Below, one piece after another: positions 7,980 through 17,270 of a stretch of DNA of 64,000 bases. The stretch is from Candidatus Thiothrix putei (lineage in GTDB: Bacteria > Pseudomonadota > Gammaproteobacteria > Thiotrichales > Thiotrichaceae): positions 4,213,059 through 4,277,058 of the forward strand of contig CP124756.1 in NCBI GenBank assembly GCA_029972225.1, in the 5' to 3' direction. The stretch's first letter is position 1; each line of letters begins with the position of its first letter. The position numbers and the translations under genes are program-made. The notes beneath the pieces were generated by a model that did no database searches, was not told the DNA's origin, and was given only the letters and a program-made list of their open reading frames with translations.

Positions 7980-8412
7980 TATGGCGCAGCCTACTGCCTC
8001 GATATTTGTTATCCCTCCCCATTTCCTGACCATCCGTTACAACGGCGCACACTACCCCGGTTCGCCGAACACCAACGGGCTGGAAGGCGGAGCCAATTGT
8101 CAGCAATTTGCCTACGAACTCCTACGCCATAACAGCTTCAGCGTCCCAGATTTACGTTCCCGCGAATTGTGGGAAGACACAACCCATACTTACCGGGTCA
8201 CGGAATTGACGTGGGGCGATTTGCTGTTGTGGAACAAAACACCCGATCCTTACGGGGCACACGTTGGGGTGTATATCGGCGATGGGCAGGCTATCCACCT
8301 TGCCAAAGACAACGGCTACCCGGTGATGGAGCGGCTGGAAAATATTGCGCAACATCCTGCGTATCGTGTATTTATCGGCGCAAAACGCGCCATGCTTCAT
8401 GGAGGAAATTAA
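7972..8412 (+). CDS. NlpC/P60-like cysteine hydrolase
   Basis: The protein of about 146 residues has the order expected for a small NlpC/P60-type fold: a catalytic Cys region GGANCQQFAYELL, then GDLLLW with AHVGVYIGDGQAIHLA providing the His. Such enzymes cleave peptide or amide bonds in murein or related substrates. No signal peptide is visible. Starts at 7951 and 7972 are both possible; 7972 overlaps the preceding remnant. It is followed directly by a membrane-anchored MepA-like protein, so a role in the envelope is plausible. Confidence 0.65.
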   Translation: MNNMAQPTASIFVIPPHFLTIRYNGAHYPGSPNTNGLEGGANCQQFAYELLRHNSFSVPDLRSRELWEDTTHTYRVTELTWGDLLLWNKTPDPYGAHVGVYIGDGQAIHLAKDNGYPVMERLENIAQHPAYRVFIGAKRAMLHGGN

Positions 8413-8416
8413 GCCT

Positions 8417-9238
8417 ATGGAGCAAGCCATGAAACACCTCACCCACCTACTGGTTTTCCTCACCCTGACAGCCCTAACCCAGCTCGGCGGTATTATTTTG
8501 TGGCTGAGTTTGCCCGTGTTACGCCTGATCCGTCGCCCATCACGCTGGCAGCAAACAGGGCTACGCGGCGCGGCATTCCTGCTGATTTACGCCCTGTCGG
8601 TCTTCAGCTTCGTACCCACGCTGGCGCAATGGAATGGCAGAGTGCCACTGCCGTGCTTTGCCAGCGATGCCGCCCCGCTGCAAGCTGCCAATGTTGGTTA
8701 TTGCCTGCTGATGCGCAATTACGTCACACCCGCCACCCAAACCCGCTTACTCACGGTAGCACGGCAATTTCGGAAGGTTCACCCCGATAGCACGGTGCGT
8801 TATTTGGATGCTAACTTTCCGTTTTTGAACGGTTTTCCCTTGCTGCCGCATTTGAGCCACAACGATGGACGTAAAGTGGATCTGGCGTTTTTTTACCAGC
8901 GCAAAGACACCCACGAACCGTTAAATACCTCACCCTCATGGCTGGGGTACTGGTGTTACGAACAGCCACAACACCCGAAAGAAGCGGCGTGTTTAGGCAA
9001 ATCCAGCTATTTACGTTGGGATTTCGACTGGTTGCAATCACGCTATGCGGCGTATGAAATGGATGCAGTGCGTACCCGTACCCTGTTGCAATTGCTGGCG
9101 GCGGATGCGCAAAAAGTGTTGTTAGAACCGCATTTACAAGCGCGGCTAGGCGTTCAGGCTGCCAACGTCAAATTTCAAGGTTGCCGTGCAGCGCGGCACG
9201 ATGACCATGTTCATGCACAATGGTCATCAGCAAAGTAG
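8417..9238 (+). CDS. Membrane-anchored MepA-like peptidase
   Basis: ATG 8417 follows GGAGG at 8401-8405. The 273-residue product has two N-terminal transmembrane helices and a soluble domain containing LSHNDGRKVDL and, near the end, RHDDHVHAQW. This HxxxxxxxxD ... HxH layout is the zinc site of MepA/M15-like murein endopeptidases. It may cut peptidoglycan cross-links from the periplasmic face. The residues around the site differ from true MepA, so the substrate is uncertain. Confidence 0.6.
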   Translation: MEQAMKHLTHLLVFLTLTALTQLGGIILWLSLPVLRLIRRPSRWQQTGLRGAAFLLIYALSVFSFVPTLAQWNGRVPLPCFASDAAPLQAANVGYCLLMRNYVTPATQTRLLTVARQFRKVHPDSTVRYLDANFPFLNGFPLLPHLSHNDGRKVDLAFFYQRKDTHEPLNTSPSWLGYWCYEQPQHPKEAACLGKSSYLRWDFDWLQSRYAAYEMDAVRTRTLLQLLAADAQKVLLEPHLQARLGVQAANVKFQGCRAARHDDHVHAQWSSAK

Positions 9239-9247
9239 CAACGCGCC

Positions 9248-9388
9248 ATGTGGATGGCACATGATGTAGGCATTGCCGCCGTATCCTCGCCCACGCCGAC
9301 CAGCATGTACCGCTCGCTGGCAACGCAATTACCGTTTCTGGCGCGGGAGGTGTATTTTATTCATCACTTCGCGCTGACCGGGATGTGA
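9248..9388 (+). pseudogene. SanA/YdcF (DUF218) C-terminal fragment
   Basis: The frame reads MWMAHDVGIAAVSSPTP and ends FLAREVYFIHHFALTGM, resembling the region in SanA/YdcF proteins where a helix with the pattern RAMxMAxxxGI is followed by a short C-terminal helix carrying REV. The N-terminal two thirds are absent because the upstream bases belong to the peptidase gene. It is therefore a remnant of 46 codons. Confidence 0.4.
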
Positions 9389-9413
9389 CTTAGAAGCGTA
9401 GAAACTTTAGCGA

Positions 9414-9917
9414 TCAGCGCACCAGAGACAACGCCTTGAATGCCGGATGCCCAACTACCAGCAAATGCTTGCCCCAAATCTTTGCTTTCACCGTAACGGT
9501 GTAACGATTCGGTGGCTCAAACACATAATCACCTTTATCAGACAATTGTTCAGGGGGCAGTATGCACGGGTAAATTTTCCCTTTCTGCTCACCTAACACT
9601 TCCGCTCCCTTATTTAGGCAGCTATTGGGCTGGATAGTACGCTCAAGAAAAATCCTGCCTTGCAACGGCTCATCTGTTTCAGGATGCACCAAATCCATAA
9701 CATCAAGATAGCTGTGCAGAACGTGCTTGTAACCGCCCCTGTTCTGGTACAGCTCATAAGTGACGGCAGCCTGATAATGAGTCTGAACCCTCAATGACAC
9801 CAGTGGAAGCGACTGGATATACCAGCCCACAGCAAAAAACACCGAACCGGTAGTAAACTCCCGGTAGAGCAACCCAACGGATAGGCAGAAAACGATGCTA
9901 CACCTCCCCACTCTCAC
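9414..9917 (-). CDS. Hypothetical anchored protein
   Basis: This 167-residue protein has an N-terminal hydrophobic segment (signal anchor) and a soluble part rich in beta-type sequence. No family was recognised. With the start at 9917 it overlaps the divergent acetyltransferase gene by 23 bp, so a later GTG or TTG start is possible. Confidence 0.45.
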   Translation of the reverse strand: MRVGRCSIVFCLSVGLLYREFTTGSVFFAVGWYIQSLPLVSLRVQTHYQAAVTYELYQNRGGYKHVLHSYLDVMDLVHPETDEPLQGRIFLERTIQPNSCLNKGAEVLGEQKGKIYPCILPPEQLSDKGDYVFEPPNRYTVTVKAKIWGKHLLVVGHPAFKALSLVR

Positions 9918-10452
9918 TACCGCACGCTTGCAGTTACGCCCCTTTGTGCTCGCGGATGCCGAACAAATACACGCCCTTGCCAGCGATTACGCAATCGCCC
10001 GCTTCACCTCCAACATCCCGCACCCGTATGAAGAAGGCTATGCGGAACGCTGGATTGCAACCCATGCCCACCAGTTTTACACCAACCAACACGTCACCCT
10101 CGCCATAACTGATCCCGCCAACGACACTATCCTTGGCACGGTTAGCCTCGGCACACACCGCACCAACAAACGCGCTGAACTCGGTTACTGGGTCGGCGTG
10201 CCTTACTGGGGCAAGGGTTATTGCACGGAAGCAGCGCAAGCCCTCATCCGCTACGGCTTTGAGGTGCTGGATTTACACAAAATCGTCGCACGGCATTTCG
10301 TCAGCAATCCCGCTTCTGGGCGAGTCATGCAAAAAATGGGGATGCAGCACGAAGCGATCTTGCGCGAAGAAATTCTCAAGGATGGCGTGTATCACGATAT
10401 GGCGGTGTATGGGCTGATTAACCCCGCGCATTCCCAGCAACATGTTCCTTAA
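9895..10452 (+). CDS. GNAT acetyltransferase, RimJ/RimL type
   Basis: The 185-residue protein begins LTTARLQLRPFVLADAEQI, as in the RimJ/RimL group, and contains the acetyl-CoA binding region GYWVGVPYWGKGYCTEA. It would transfer acetyl groups to an N-terminal or small-molecule amine in the cytoplasm. The exact acceptor cannot be told. Confidence 0.8.
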   Translation: MLHLPTLTTARLQLRPFVLADAEQIHALASDYAIARFTSNIPHPYEEGYAERWIATHAHQFYTNQHVTLAITDPANDTILGTVSLGTHRTNKRAELGYWVGVPYWGKGYCTEAAQALIRYGFEVLDLHKIVARHFVSNPASGRVMQKMGMQHEAILREEILKDGVYHDMAVYGLINPAHSQQHVP

Positions 10453-10528
10453 AAAAACCACCGATCATAAATGCAACTTGAATAATTCCACCTATAATAA
10501 AAGCTCAACAATACAAGGACAGTTAACA

Positions 10529-11104
10529 ATGCCAACAATACAACGCACCTTTGCGACCCTGCTCGTTGCAGCTAGCCTGCTGACCGCCTGCACCAGCACC
10601 CCGACCCAGCCCGACACAAAACCCGCCAGCAAAACCATCATCACCAGCACCGCCAAGCCCACTACTTGCGCCATCCTCAACGGCTACACCGCGCAAGACG
10701 AACTCATGCTGGAGCCACCCGTGTATTACGCTGTCATCTCCAAAGACTTGGCGAGCGCGGAATGCCTGCTGAAAATGGGCAAAGACCCCAACAAACCGGA
10801 TGGTATCGGCACAACCCCGTTACTCGCCGCCATCGACCAAGGCAATACCAACATGGTCAGCCTGCTGCTCAAACACGGCGCAGATGCCAACCATCTCAAA
10901 GATTGGCAACGCCCGCTGGATGTTGCCCGTAAAAAAGGCAACCCCACCATCATCAAGCTGCTGGAACAGGCAGGTGCAACCTCAGAAAACGACCGCACCC
11001 AACGCGCCTACAACGAAGCGGCAACCTTTGAACGCGCCAGCAATCAAGCCCTATTCGACGCAGAACAAGAATACCAGCGTGAACAACAACTACGTGGTCA
11101 ATGA
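10529..11104 (+). CDS. Ankyrin-repeat lipoprotein
   Basis: ATG 10529 gives a signal peptide with lipobox LTAC; the longer upstream reading lacks one. The mature part carries about two ankyrin repeats (GTTPLLAAIDQGNTNMVSLL and RPLDVARKKGNPTIIKLL) and a charged helical C-terminus. It is presumably a periplasmic protein-protein interaction module. The last 7 bp overlap the convergent histidine kinase gene. Confidence 0.72.
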   Translation: MPTIQRTFATLLVAASLLTACTSTPTQPDTKPASKTIITSTAKPTTCAILNGYTAQDELMLEPPVYYAVISKDLASAECLLKMGKDPNKPDGIGTTPLLAAIDQGNTNMVSLLLKHGADANHLKDWQRPLDVARKKGNPTIIKLLEQAGATSENDRTQRAYNEAATFERASNQALFDAEQEYQREQQLRGQ

Positions 11105-12729
11105 AAAAAGGGCAGCTCAATAATAAATTCCGCCCCCTGTGCAGCATCCCCCAGCCGGATCCTACCGCCATACGCTTTAAGGATAGAAGCCACGATTTCC
11201 AGCCCCAAACCCGTTCCCCCCTTGGTACGCTTAGTGGTGAAAAAGGGGGTAAATATTTTGTCACGATTAGCCGGGGAAATGCCCTCGCCATTGTCATGTA
11301 GCCGCAAACATAACGTGTCACCTGTACCACCGGTATACACATCCATGCGACTCGCACCGTGCTGCAAGCTGTTATCGAACAGGTTGATAACGATGGTTTC
11401 TAAGGCATCGGGGGCAATCGCCAGTGGGGTATTCAACAAGGTATGGTGGATCTGTACCAACAACCCCCGCTCTCGATAACGGTTGCTCAATGCCTTGAAC
11501 AGAGCAGGCAGGGTACTGGTTTCTTTGCGAGTCTCCAATGCATCCGCACGCGCCAATTCCAACAGACGGTTGACCAGTTGTTTAAGACGCTGCGTATCGG
11601 CCAACAGGTTTTGGATGAATTTTTCACGGCGTTCTGGCGGCATAGTTTCCATGTGATCGTGCAGCAACTCCAAAGCGCCTTGCATCGCCGTCAGGGGGGT
11701 TTTGAATTCGTGTGACACATGGGTGGCAAAGCGGCGAATATAATCGGAACGTTCCGCTAAGGCGTGCGACATTCCCGCAAAACTTTCTGACAATTGCGCC
11801 ACCTCCTTAGTGACCGGGTTTTGGATGGGTTCCACTTCACGTTGCTCACCTTGACGTACCCGTTCCGTTTGCTTCAACAGTTCACGGATGGGGCGCGAAA
11901 TGGTGGAAGACACCAATAAAATCAGTAAAACCGCCAATACCAACAAGCTAAGGGTCGCTAAAAAAACTATCCCCTTATTGGCATACAGGTGTTTGATAAT
12001 GTTAGTTGGGGTACGCGAGAGCAGCAGAACCCCCTGCAACCTCTCATTTTCAATAATCGGAAAGGCGGTAAACACCCGAATTTGGCTACCCCGACTGATA
12101 GAATACAACGGTGGCGGTGGTTCGTCAGAAATGCGTTGGCGAATCAGGCTCGCGTATTTGCCTTGTAAGGCTTGTTTCACCTCTGCAACATGCGCCAGTG
12201 ACAACCCCACCTCTTCGCGCCCGGCAATGACCGTGCCATTGGCATCCAAAAGACGAATACCAGAGAGTGTCACTTGCTGCGTATCACGCAAAATCTGATT
12301 CATTTTTTCGCCAATTTTACGCGCCAGAGGGTCAACAGCCTGAGTGCTGGGACGAGCTTCGGGGCGAGGCGGTGCAATAGGCGCAATCAAGTCAACACTC
12401 GGCGTTACGGGCGTATAGAAAGTATCATTGCTAGGCTGTTCTTCGGTATAAGGCGGGTCTGGCAGTGTCAGTGAATGAGAAAATTGAATGTAACCGTAAT
12501 GGTTTTCATGCTGCTGTTCACGCACTAATTGCCGAAAGGTAGCAGCTAATGCGGCAGATTGTGAAATCAGTTCCAGCTCAGTTTGTTGTACCAATTCATT
12601 TTCGTAAATACGGAAAAAATATAATCCACCCAGTGGCAATGCTAACACCGCTAACATCACCAAGAGCAAAATACTCCGTAACCTGAATAAGGTTTTGCGT
12701 GGCAGAGGCAAACGAGCATTTATTGGCAT
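11098..12729 (-). CDS. Sensor histidine kinase
   Basis: This 543-residue inner-membrane kinase has a transmembrane helix at about 18-40, a periplasmic sensor region of about 210 residues rich in Pro around 90-135, and a second helix at about 253-276. A HAMP domain follows, then HisKA with the phospho-acceptor in VSHEFKTPL (His about 340), and HATPase motifs NLFDNSLQHG, DNGEGI and GGTGLGLEIV. It overlaps the upstream response-regulator gene by 10 bp, so the two form a cognate pair. The ligand is not evident. Confidence 0.88.
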   Translation of the reverse strand: MPINARLPLPRKTLFRLRSILLLVMLAVLALPLGGLYFFRIYENELVQQTELELISQSAALAATFRQLVREQQHENHYGYIQFSHSLTLPDPPYTEEQPSNDTFYTPVTPSVDLIAPIAPPRPEARPSTQAVDPLARKIGEKMNQILRDTQQVTLSGIRLLDANGTVIAGREEVGLSLAHVAEVKQALQGKYASLIRQRISDEPPPPLYSISRGSQIRVFTAFPIIENERLQGVLLLSRTPTNIIKHLYANKGIVFLATLSLLVLAVLLILLVSSTISRPIRELLKQTERVRQGEQREVEPIQNPVTKEVAQLSESFAGMSHALAERSDYIRRFATHVSHEFKTPLTAMQGALELLHDHMETMPPERREKFIQNLLADTQRLKQLVNRLLELARADALETRKETSTLPALFKALSNRYRERGLLVQIHHTLLNTPLAIAPDALETIVINLFDNSLQHGASRMDVYTGGTGDTLCLRLHDNGEGISPANRDKIFTPFFTTKRTKGGTGLGLEIVASILKAYGGRIRLGDAAQGAEFIIELPFFH

Positions 12730-13421
12730 GTGGCAAGTTTATAACCCACTCCGTGTACGGTTTCAATCACATTATCACACCCAACATCGGCAAATTTCTG
12801 ACGTATGTGACGGATATGGCTGTCGATGGTACGATCACTCACATACACATTGCCATCGTAGGCATTGCCCATGATGCTATCGCGACTAAATACACGGGTT
12901 GGCTGACGGGCAAACAGTTGCAACATAGCAAACTCAGTGGCGGTTAGGCTTAAGGATGCTCCACCCCAACTGGCAGTATGCTGCTCTGGTTGAATACTGA
13001 GTTTACCGTAACGGATGCTGCTGCCATGCTCTGGTTCAGTCACGGATTTGCTGTGCTGTTGTGTACGCTTCAGGATGACATTAATCCGCGCCACTAATTC
13101 GCGCGGGCTAAAAGGCTTGGTAACGTAATCATCCCCACCAATCTCTAACCCTAGAATCCGATCAATCTCATCATCACGGGAGGAAAGGAATAAAATTGGC
13201 ACATCCGAAAACTTGCGGATCTCGCGACACACTTCCAAGCCATCCAGCTCCGGCATATTAATGTCGAGCACCAGCAAATCACTGGGATACTGGCGGAAAG
13301 TATCCAAGGCTTGACGCCCGTCTTCGGCTTGAGTGACTTGCATCCCCGCTTTTTCCAGCGCAAAGCTAATCACGTCGCGGATGTGGGGATCGTCGTCGGC
13401 AATGAGGATATGTTTATTCAT
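12720..13421 (-). CDS. OmpR/PhoB-type response regulator
   Basis: The start was set at ATG 13421 (MNKHILIADDD). The receiver domain has the acidic pocket ADDD, the phospho-acceptor Asp 53 in LVLDINMP and Lys in VTKPFSP. The C-terminal winged helix has TATEFAMLQLF and the recognition region DRTIDSHIRHIRQKF. It is the partner of the overlapping downstream kinase. Target genes cannot be inferred. Confidence 0.9.
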   Translation of the reverse strand: MNKHILIADDDPHIRDVISFALEKAGMQVTQAEDGRQALDTFRQYPSDLLVLDINMPELDGLEVCREIRKFSDVPILFLSSRDDEIDRILGLEIGGDDYVTKPFSPRELVARINVILKRTQQHSKSVTEPEHGSSIRYGKLSIQPEQHTASWGGASLSLTATEFAMLQLFARQPTRVFSRDSIMGNAYDGNVYVSDRTIDSHIRHIRQKFADVGCDNVIETVHGVGYKLATCQ

Positions 13422-13821
13422 ACAGCTAGTGTAGCAAAAAATAGAAAACCCCAAACGGCGGGTGTCGTACCGCCGATCGGGATCCAGGAGTCTCAGGGTT
13501 GCTAAAACCCCGCCGGGAAAACTGGTCGTAAGCAAAGATTATTGTTGTCATCGCCAGTACCCGTTCGGTGAGTAGTGTCAGGAATGTATGCTACGGGGAG
13601 AATGTGCAGGCTTTATCCTGATAATGTGGAGATACATCGGAAATAATTTGCAAATTGTGTGCAGAAGTACTTCTGCTGGTGAATCCTCAGCGCTGCCATC
13701 ATAGAAAAATCATGGATTTCTGCAATTCACGCTTGAAATTCCCCTTACTCCATGCTCCAAGATGCATTACAATCGCCCCCTTATCCGCAGTTCCTGCGTT
13801 TCTTCTTTGAGATTTGGACAA
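13422..13821. other. Intergenic region upstream of the response regulator and EF-G genes
   Basis: These 400 bp lie between divergent genes and must hold both promoters. A short inverted pair CGGCGG/CCGCCG is seen near 13456-13475. No longer coding frame or clear operator was recognised. Confidence 0.4.
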
Positions 13822-15918
13822 ATGACTGACTTAACACTTTACCGGAATATCGGCATTTTCGCCCACGTTGACGCGGGCAAAACCACCACCACCGAACGTA
13901 TCCTCAAGCTCACTGGCAAAATCCATAAACTGGGTGAAGTGCATGACGGTGCAGCGACCACTGACTTCATGGTTCAAGAGCAAGAACGCGGGATTACCAT
14001 CCAGTCTGCTGCGACCACGTGTTTCTGGAAAGGTCATCGCTTCAACGTTATCGACACCCCAGGGCACGTTGACTTCACCATCGAAGTTTATCGCTCACTG
14101 AAAGTTCTCGATGGCGGCATCGGCGTATTCTGTGGTTCCGGTGGTGTTGAACCTCAATCAGAAACCAACTGGCGCTATGCGAACGACTCCAAAGTTGCGC
14201 GTATTATTTACATCAACAAACTCGACCGTATCGGCGCTGACTACTACCGCGTTGTCAAACAGGTAGAAAATGTCTTGGGCGCACGCCCAATGCCAATGAC
14301 GCTGCCTATCGGTATCGAAGACAACTTCATCGGCGTGGTTGACCTGCTGACCCGTAAAGCATGGGTATGGGATAACTCTGGCGATCCAATGAACTACACC
14401 ATTCAAGACGTTCCTGCCGATATGGAAGGTTTGGTAGAAGAATGGCGTGAAAAGTTGATCGAAATGGCGGTCGAACAAGATGACGACATGATGGAAATGT
14501 ACCTCGGTGGCGAAGAGCCAGCGTTGGAAGACATCAAACGTTGCATCCGCAAAGGCACAATCAACTTGGACTTTTTCCCAACTTTTGCTGGTTCTTCCTT
14601 CAAAAACAAGGGTGTGCAATTGGTGCTGGACGGCGTAGTTGATTACCTGCCAAACCCAATGGAAGTTAAGCCACAGCCTGAAACTGACTTGGAAGGCAAT
14701 CCGACTGGCGAATTCGCTATCGTGGATGCTAACCGCCCATTACGTGCCTTGGCGTTCAAAATCATGGACGACAAATACGGCGCGTTGACCTTTACCCGTA
14801 TCTATTCCGGTACAATGAAGACGGGTGATACCATCCTCAACACCTTCACCGGCAAAACCGAACGGGTAGGCCGCATGGTGGAAATGCACGCTGACGACGC
14901 AAACGCGATTGATTTCGCACAAGCGGGCGACATCATTGCATTGGTTGGTCTGAAAAACGTGCAGACTGGTCATACCCTGTGTGATCCGAAAGCACCTGCT
15001 ACGCTTGAACCAATGGTATTCCCAGAGCCGGTTATCTCTTTGGCAATTTCACCAAAGAACAAAGCAGGCGCGGAAAAAATGGGTGTGGCTCTCAATAAGA
15101 TGGTCAAAGAAGACCCTTCTTTCCGCGTTGAAACCGACCAAGAAACCGGTGAAACCATCCTCAAAGGCATGGGCGAGCTGCACTTGGACATCAAAGTCGA
15201 CATCTTGCTGCGTACTCACGGTGTGGAAGTTAACATCGGTAAACCACAGGTTGCTTACCGCGAATCCATCACGCAACGCATCGAAGACAGCTACACGCAT
15301 AAGAAGCAGTCCGGTGGTTCTGGTCAATACGGTAAAATCGACTACACCATCGAACCCAACGAAGTGGGTGCAGGTTACGCGTTTGAATCCGTGGTTGTCG
15401 GTGGTTCTGTACCACGCGAGTTCTGGCCTGCAATCGACAAAGGCTTCAAGGAAAGCATGGTAAAAGGCCCATTGGCTGGCTACCCTGTGGTTGACGTGAA
15501 AGTAACCTTGCGCGAAGGTGGTTTCCACGCGGTTGACTCCTCCGCCATCGCGTTTGAAATTGCGGCGAAAGGCGGCTACCGCCAAACCATGCCGAAAGCT
15601 GGCCCGCAAATCCTTGAGCCGATCATGAAAGTTGACGTATTCGCACCAGACTCTCACGTCGGTGACGTGATCGGTGACTTGAACCGTCGCCGTGCGATGA
15701 TCAAATCTCAAGATACCGCGCCTATCGGTGCGCGTATCAAGGCTGACGTACCGTTGTCTGAGATGTTTGGTTACATCGGTGACCTGCGCACCATGACTTC
15801 CGGTCGCGGTCAGTTCTCAATGGAATTCTCACACTACGCGGCTTGCCCGAAATCGGTTTCCGATCAGGTTATCAAAGAAGCGCAAGAACGTAAGAAAGCG
15901 TTGGAAGCTGAAAAGTAA
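13822..15918 (+). CDS. Elongation factor G, FusA2-type
   Basis: Starting at ATG 13822 ([20 protein letters not shown]), the 698-residue translational GTPase carries G1 [10 protein letters not shown]2 around RGITIQSA, G3 DTPGHVDF, G4 NKLD and domains II-V. The sequence is of the second EF-G type found in several gammaproteobacteria beside the str-operon FusA; the CFWKGHRFN and [14 protein letters not shown] segments mark this group. It stands alone here, with no rpsL/rpsG/tuf nearby, which fits that assignment. A strong terminator follows. Confidence 0.9.
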   Translation: MTDLTLYRNIGIFAHVDAGKTTTTERILKLTGKIHKLGEVHDGAATTDFMVQEQERGITIQSAATTCFWKGHRFNVIDTPGHVDFTIEVYRSLKVLDGGIGVFCGSGGVEPQSETNWRYANDSKVARIIYINKLDRIGADYYRVVKQVENVLGARPMPMTLPIGIEDNFIGVVDLLTRKAWVWDNSGDPMNYTIQDVPADMEGLVEEWREKLIEMAVEQDDDMMEMYLGGEEPALEDIKRCIRKGTINLDFFPTFAGSSFKNKGVQLVLDGVVDYLPNPMEVKPQPETDLEGNPTGEFAIVDANRPLRALAFKIMDDKYGALTFTRIYSGTMKTGDTILNTFTGKTERVGRMVEMHADDANAIDFAQAGDIIALVGLKNVQTGHTLCDPKAPATLEPMVFPEPVISLAISPKNKAGAEKMGVALNKMVKEDPSFRVETDQETGETILKGMGELHLDIKVDILLRTHGVEVNIGKPQVAYRESITQRIEDSYTHKKQSGGSGQYGKIDYTIEPNEVGAGYAFESVVVGGSVPREFWPAIDKGFKESMVKGPLAGYPVVDVKVTLREGGFHAVDSSAIAFEIAAKGGYRQTMPKAGPQILEPIMKVDVFAPDSHVGDVIGDLNRRRAMIKSQDTAPIGARIKADVPLSEMFGYIGDLRTMTSGRGQFSMEFSHYAACPKSVSDQVIKEAQERKKALEAEK

Positions 15919-15937
15919 GAAGTCCTAAAGGACGAAG

Positions 15938-15974
15938 AAAAAGCCCCGCTGGGTAACTGGCGGGGCTTTTTTTG
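15938..15974 (+). terminator. Rho-independent terminator of the EF-G gene
   Basis: The stem AAGCCCCGC / GCGGGGCTT with a loop of about 11 bases is followed by a run of seven or more T. It lies 20 bp after the stop codon. Confidence 0.9.
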
Positions 15975-16177
15975 TTATAGCAGAAAAACCCATTAACACT
16001 ATAAAAATAAATTATGAATAATTTTAATCTATTAAATTCGGGTTTCGTAATAAAAACTATGATTTTTGTAAGGGATTTGTAAGTCAGCCTGAGCATAATA
16101 CATACAAGAAGAATAACAATTAAGCAAGAGAGGCTGTTGAGGGCAGCCTTAAGAGTGGCAAGTCGAGGGCTGATCTC

Positions 16178-16912
16178 ATGTGTCCAGAAAGCATCGTATG
16201 GGCTGATTTACGTTTTAACCGCAATGCACCCAGTAACCGTCGCCTGATCCCCAGTGGCTGGCGGGTTGAAAAGGTGGAAACCCCTGATTATGTTAGCAAT
16301 GTGACGGCGCGTGAGTCGCCGGGGTTGCTGGTGTTTGAATTCGACCGCCCAGACATTCCTTCCCTATCCAGCCTGAGCAGTATCCGGCGGCGGTTTGCGG
16401 CTATCCCGGTGCTGATGCTTACCGAATACCATTCGGAGGCGCTGGCAATCTGGGCATTGCGCAACCATGTGTCAAATTATCTGGTGGTTCCCATCTCCCA
16501 GCATGAACTGGTGGGGAGTGTGGAAGAGGCCATGACCGCCTCTAATACACAAGGGGGGAACCCGATCCCGAATGAATTGCGGTTTCGCTCGATTGCTTGC
16601 CACAAAACGGCGGCGGCAGTGAGTTATGTGAAATCGCATTATCACGAAGCGGTGCGGGAAGAGACACTGGCAGAGGTTTGCAACATGGGTGTCAGTGCTT
16701 TCAGCCGGATTTTCAGAAAGGAGCAAGGGAAGACCTTCCGGGATTATCTACTGGATTACCGGATTGGCAAGGCGTGTGAATTGCTGCGCACGCCGGGGGT
16801 GAATGTGACGGATGTGGCGTTTACGGTAGGGTTTAATGATGGGTCGCATTTTTCGCGGACGTTTAAGCGGCTGGTGGGGCAGACACCTTCGGGGTTTCAG
16901 CAAGGAAATTGA
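16178..16912 (+). CDS. AraC-family regulator with pseudo-receiver N-terminus
   Basis: The 244-residue protein ends in a typical AraC DNA-binding domain: two helix-turn-helix motifs, with LAEVCNMGVSAFSRIFRKE and VTDVAFTVGFNDGSHFSRTF. The first 125 residues resemble a receiver fold (LLVFEFDRP, PVLMLTEY, YLVVPIS) but lack a convincing phospho-acceptor Asp arrangement. It probably is an orphan regulator working without phosphorylation. The Fis-like gene follows on the same strand. Confidence 0.75.
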   Translation: MCPESIVWADLRFNRNAPSNRRLIPSGWRVEKVETPDYVSNVTARESPGLLVFEFDRPDIPSLSSLSSIRRRFAAIPVLMLTEYHSEALAIWALRNHVSNYLVVPISQHELVGSVEEAMTASNTQGGNPIPNELRFRSIACHKTAAAVSYVKSHYHEAVREETLAEVCNMGVSAFSRIFRKEQGKTFRDYLLDYRIGKACELLRTPGVNVTDVAFTVGFNDGSHFSRTFKRLVGQTPSGFQQGN

Positions 16913-16968
16913 CAGATAAGCTAATCTGAGAATATTAACCATCTTTTTATTAGTATGGAGTAGATGAT

Positions 16969-17229
16969 ATGAATGCCGACCCATTTTCTGAAACTGTGTT
17001 TTCTTATGTCGTGACCAAGCTCCTGCAAGAGCATATGGACAACTTGGGTGATAGTGAACCATCCGATTTTTACCGTAAAGTGATGGACTTGGTGGAACCT
17101 CCAATGCTTTTGAGCATGATGCGTTACACGCATGGCAATCAGCAAAGGGCAGCCGACTGTCTTGGGATAAATAAGACTACGCTGCGTACCAAGTTGAAAC
17201 GTCATGGCTTGATGCAGCCAACAGTGTAA
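16969..17229 (+). CDS. Fis-type nucleoid/enhancer-binding protein
   Basis: This 86-residue protein is of Fis length and ends with the Fis-type helix-turn-helix GNQQRAADCLGINKTTLRTK. The N-terminal half has the dimerisation helices. It is not in the usual dusB-fis arrangement, so it may be a paralogue of the housekeeping fis. Confidence 0.75.
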   Translation: MNADPFSETVFSYVVTKLLQEHMDNLGDSEPSDFYRKVMDLVEPPMLLSMMRYTHGNQQRAADCLGINKTTLRTKLKRHGLMQPTV

Positions 17230-17249
17230 ATGGGAAGTGCCTTGGACAC

Positions 17250-17270
17250 CAGGGCAATCGCTTGAAAGTT
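17250..17270 (+). repeat. Extra copy of the ISAs1 left inverted repeat
   Basis: CAGGGCAATCGCTTGAAAGT is found here and again immediately afterwards at 17271. It is a trace of a second insertion or of a tandem-junction event. Confidence 0.75.

Noticed and set aside
15049..15711. 220-residue minus-strand ORF opposite the EF-G gene
   Set aside because: Shadow frame within a fully conserved translation factor gene.
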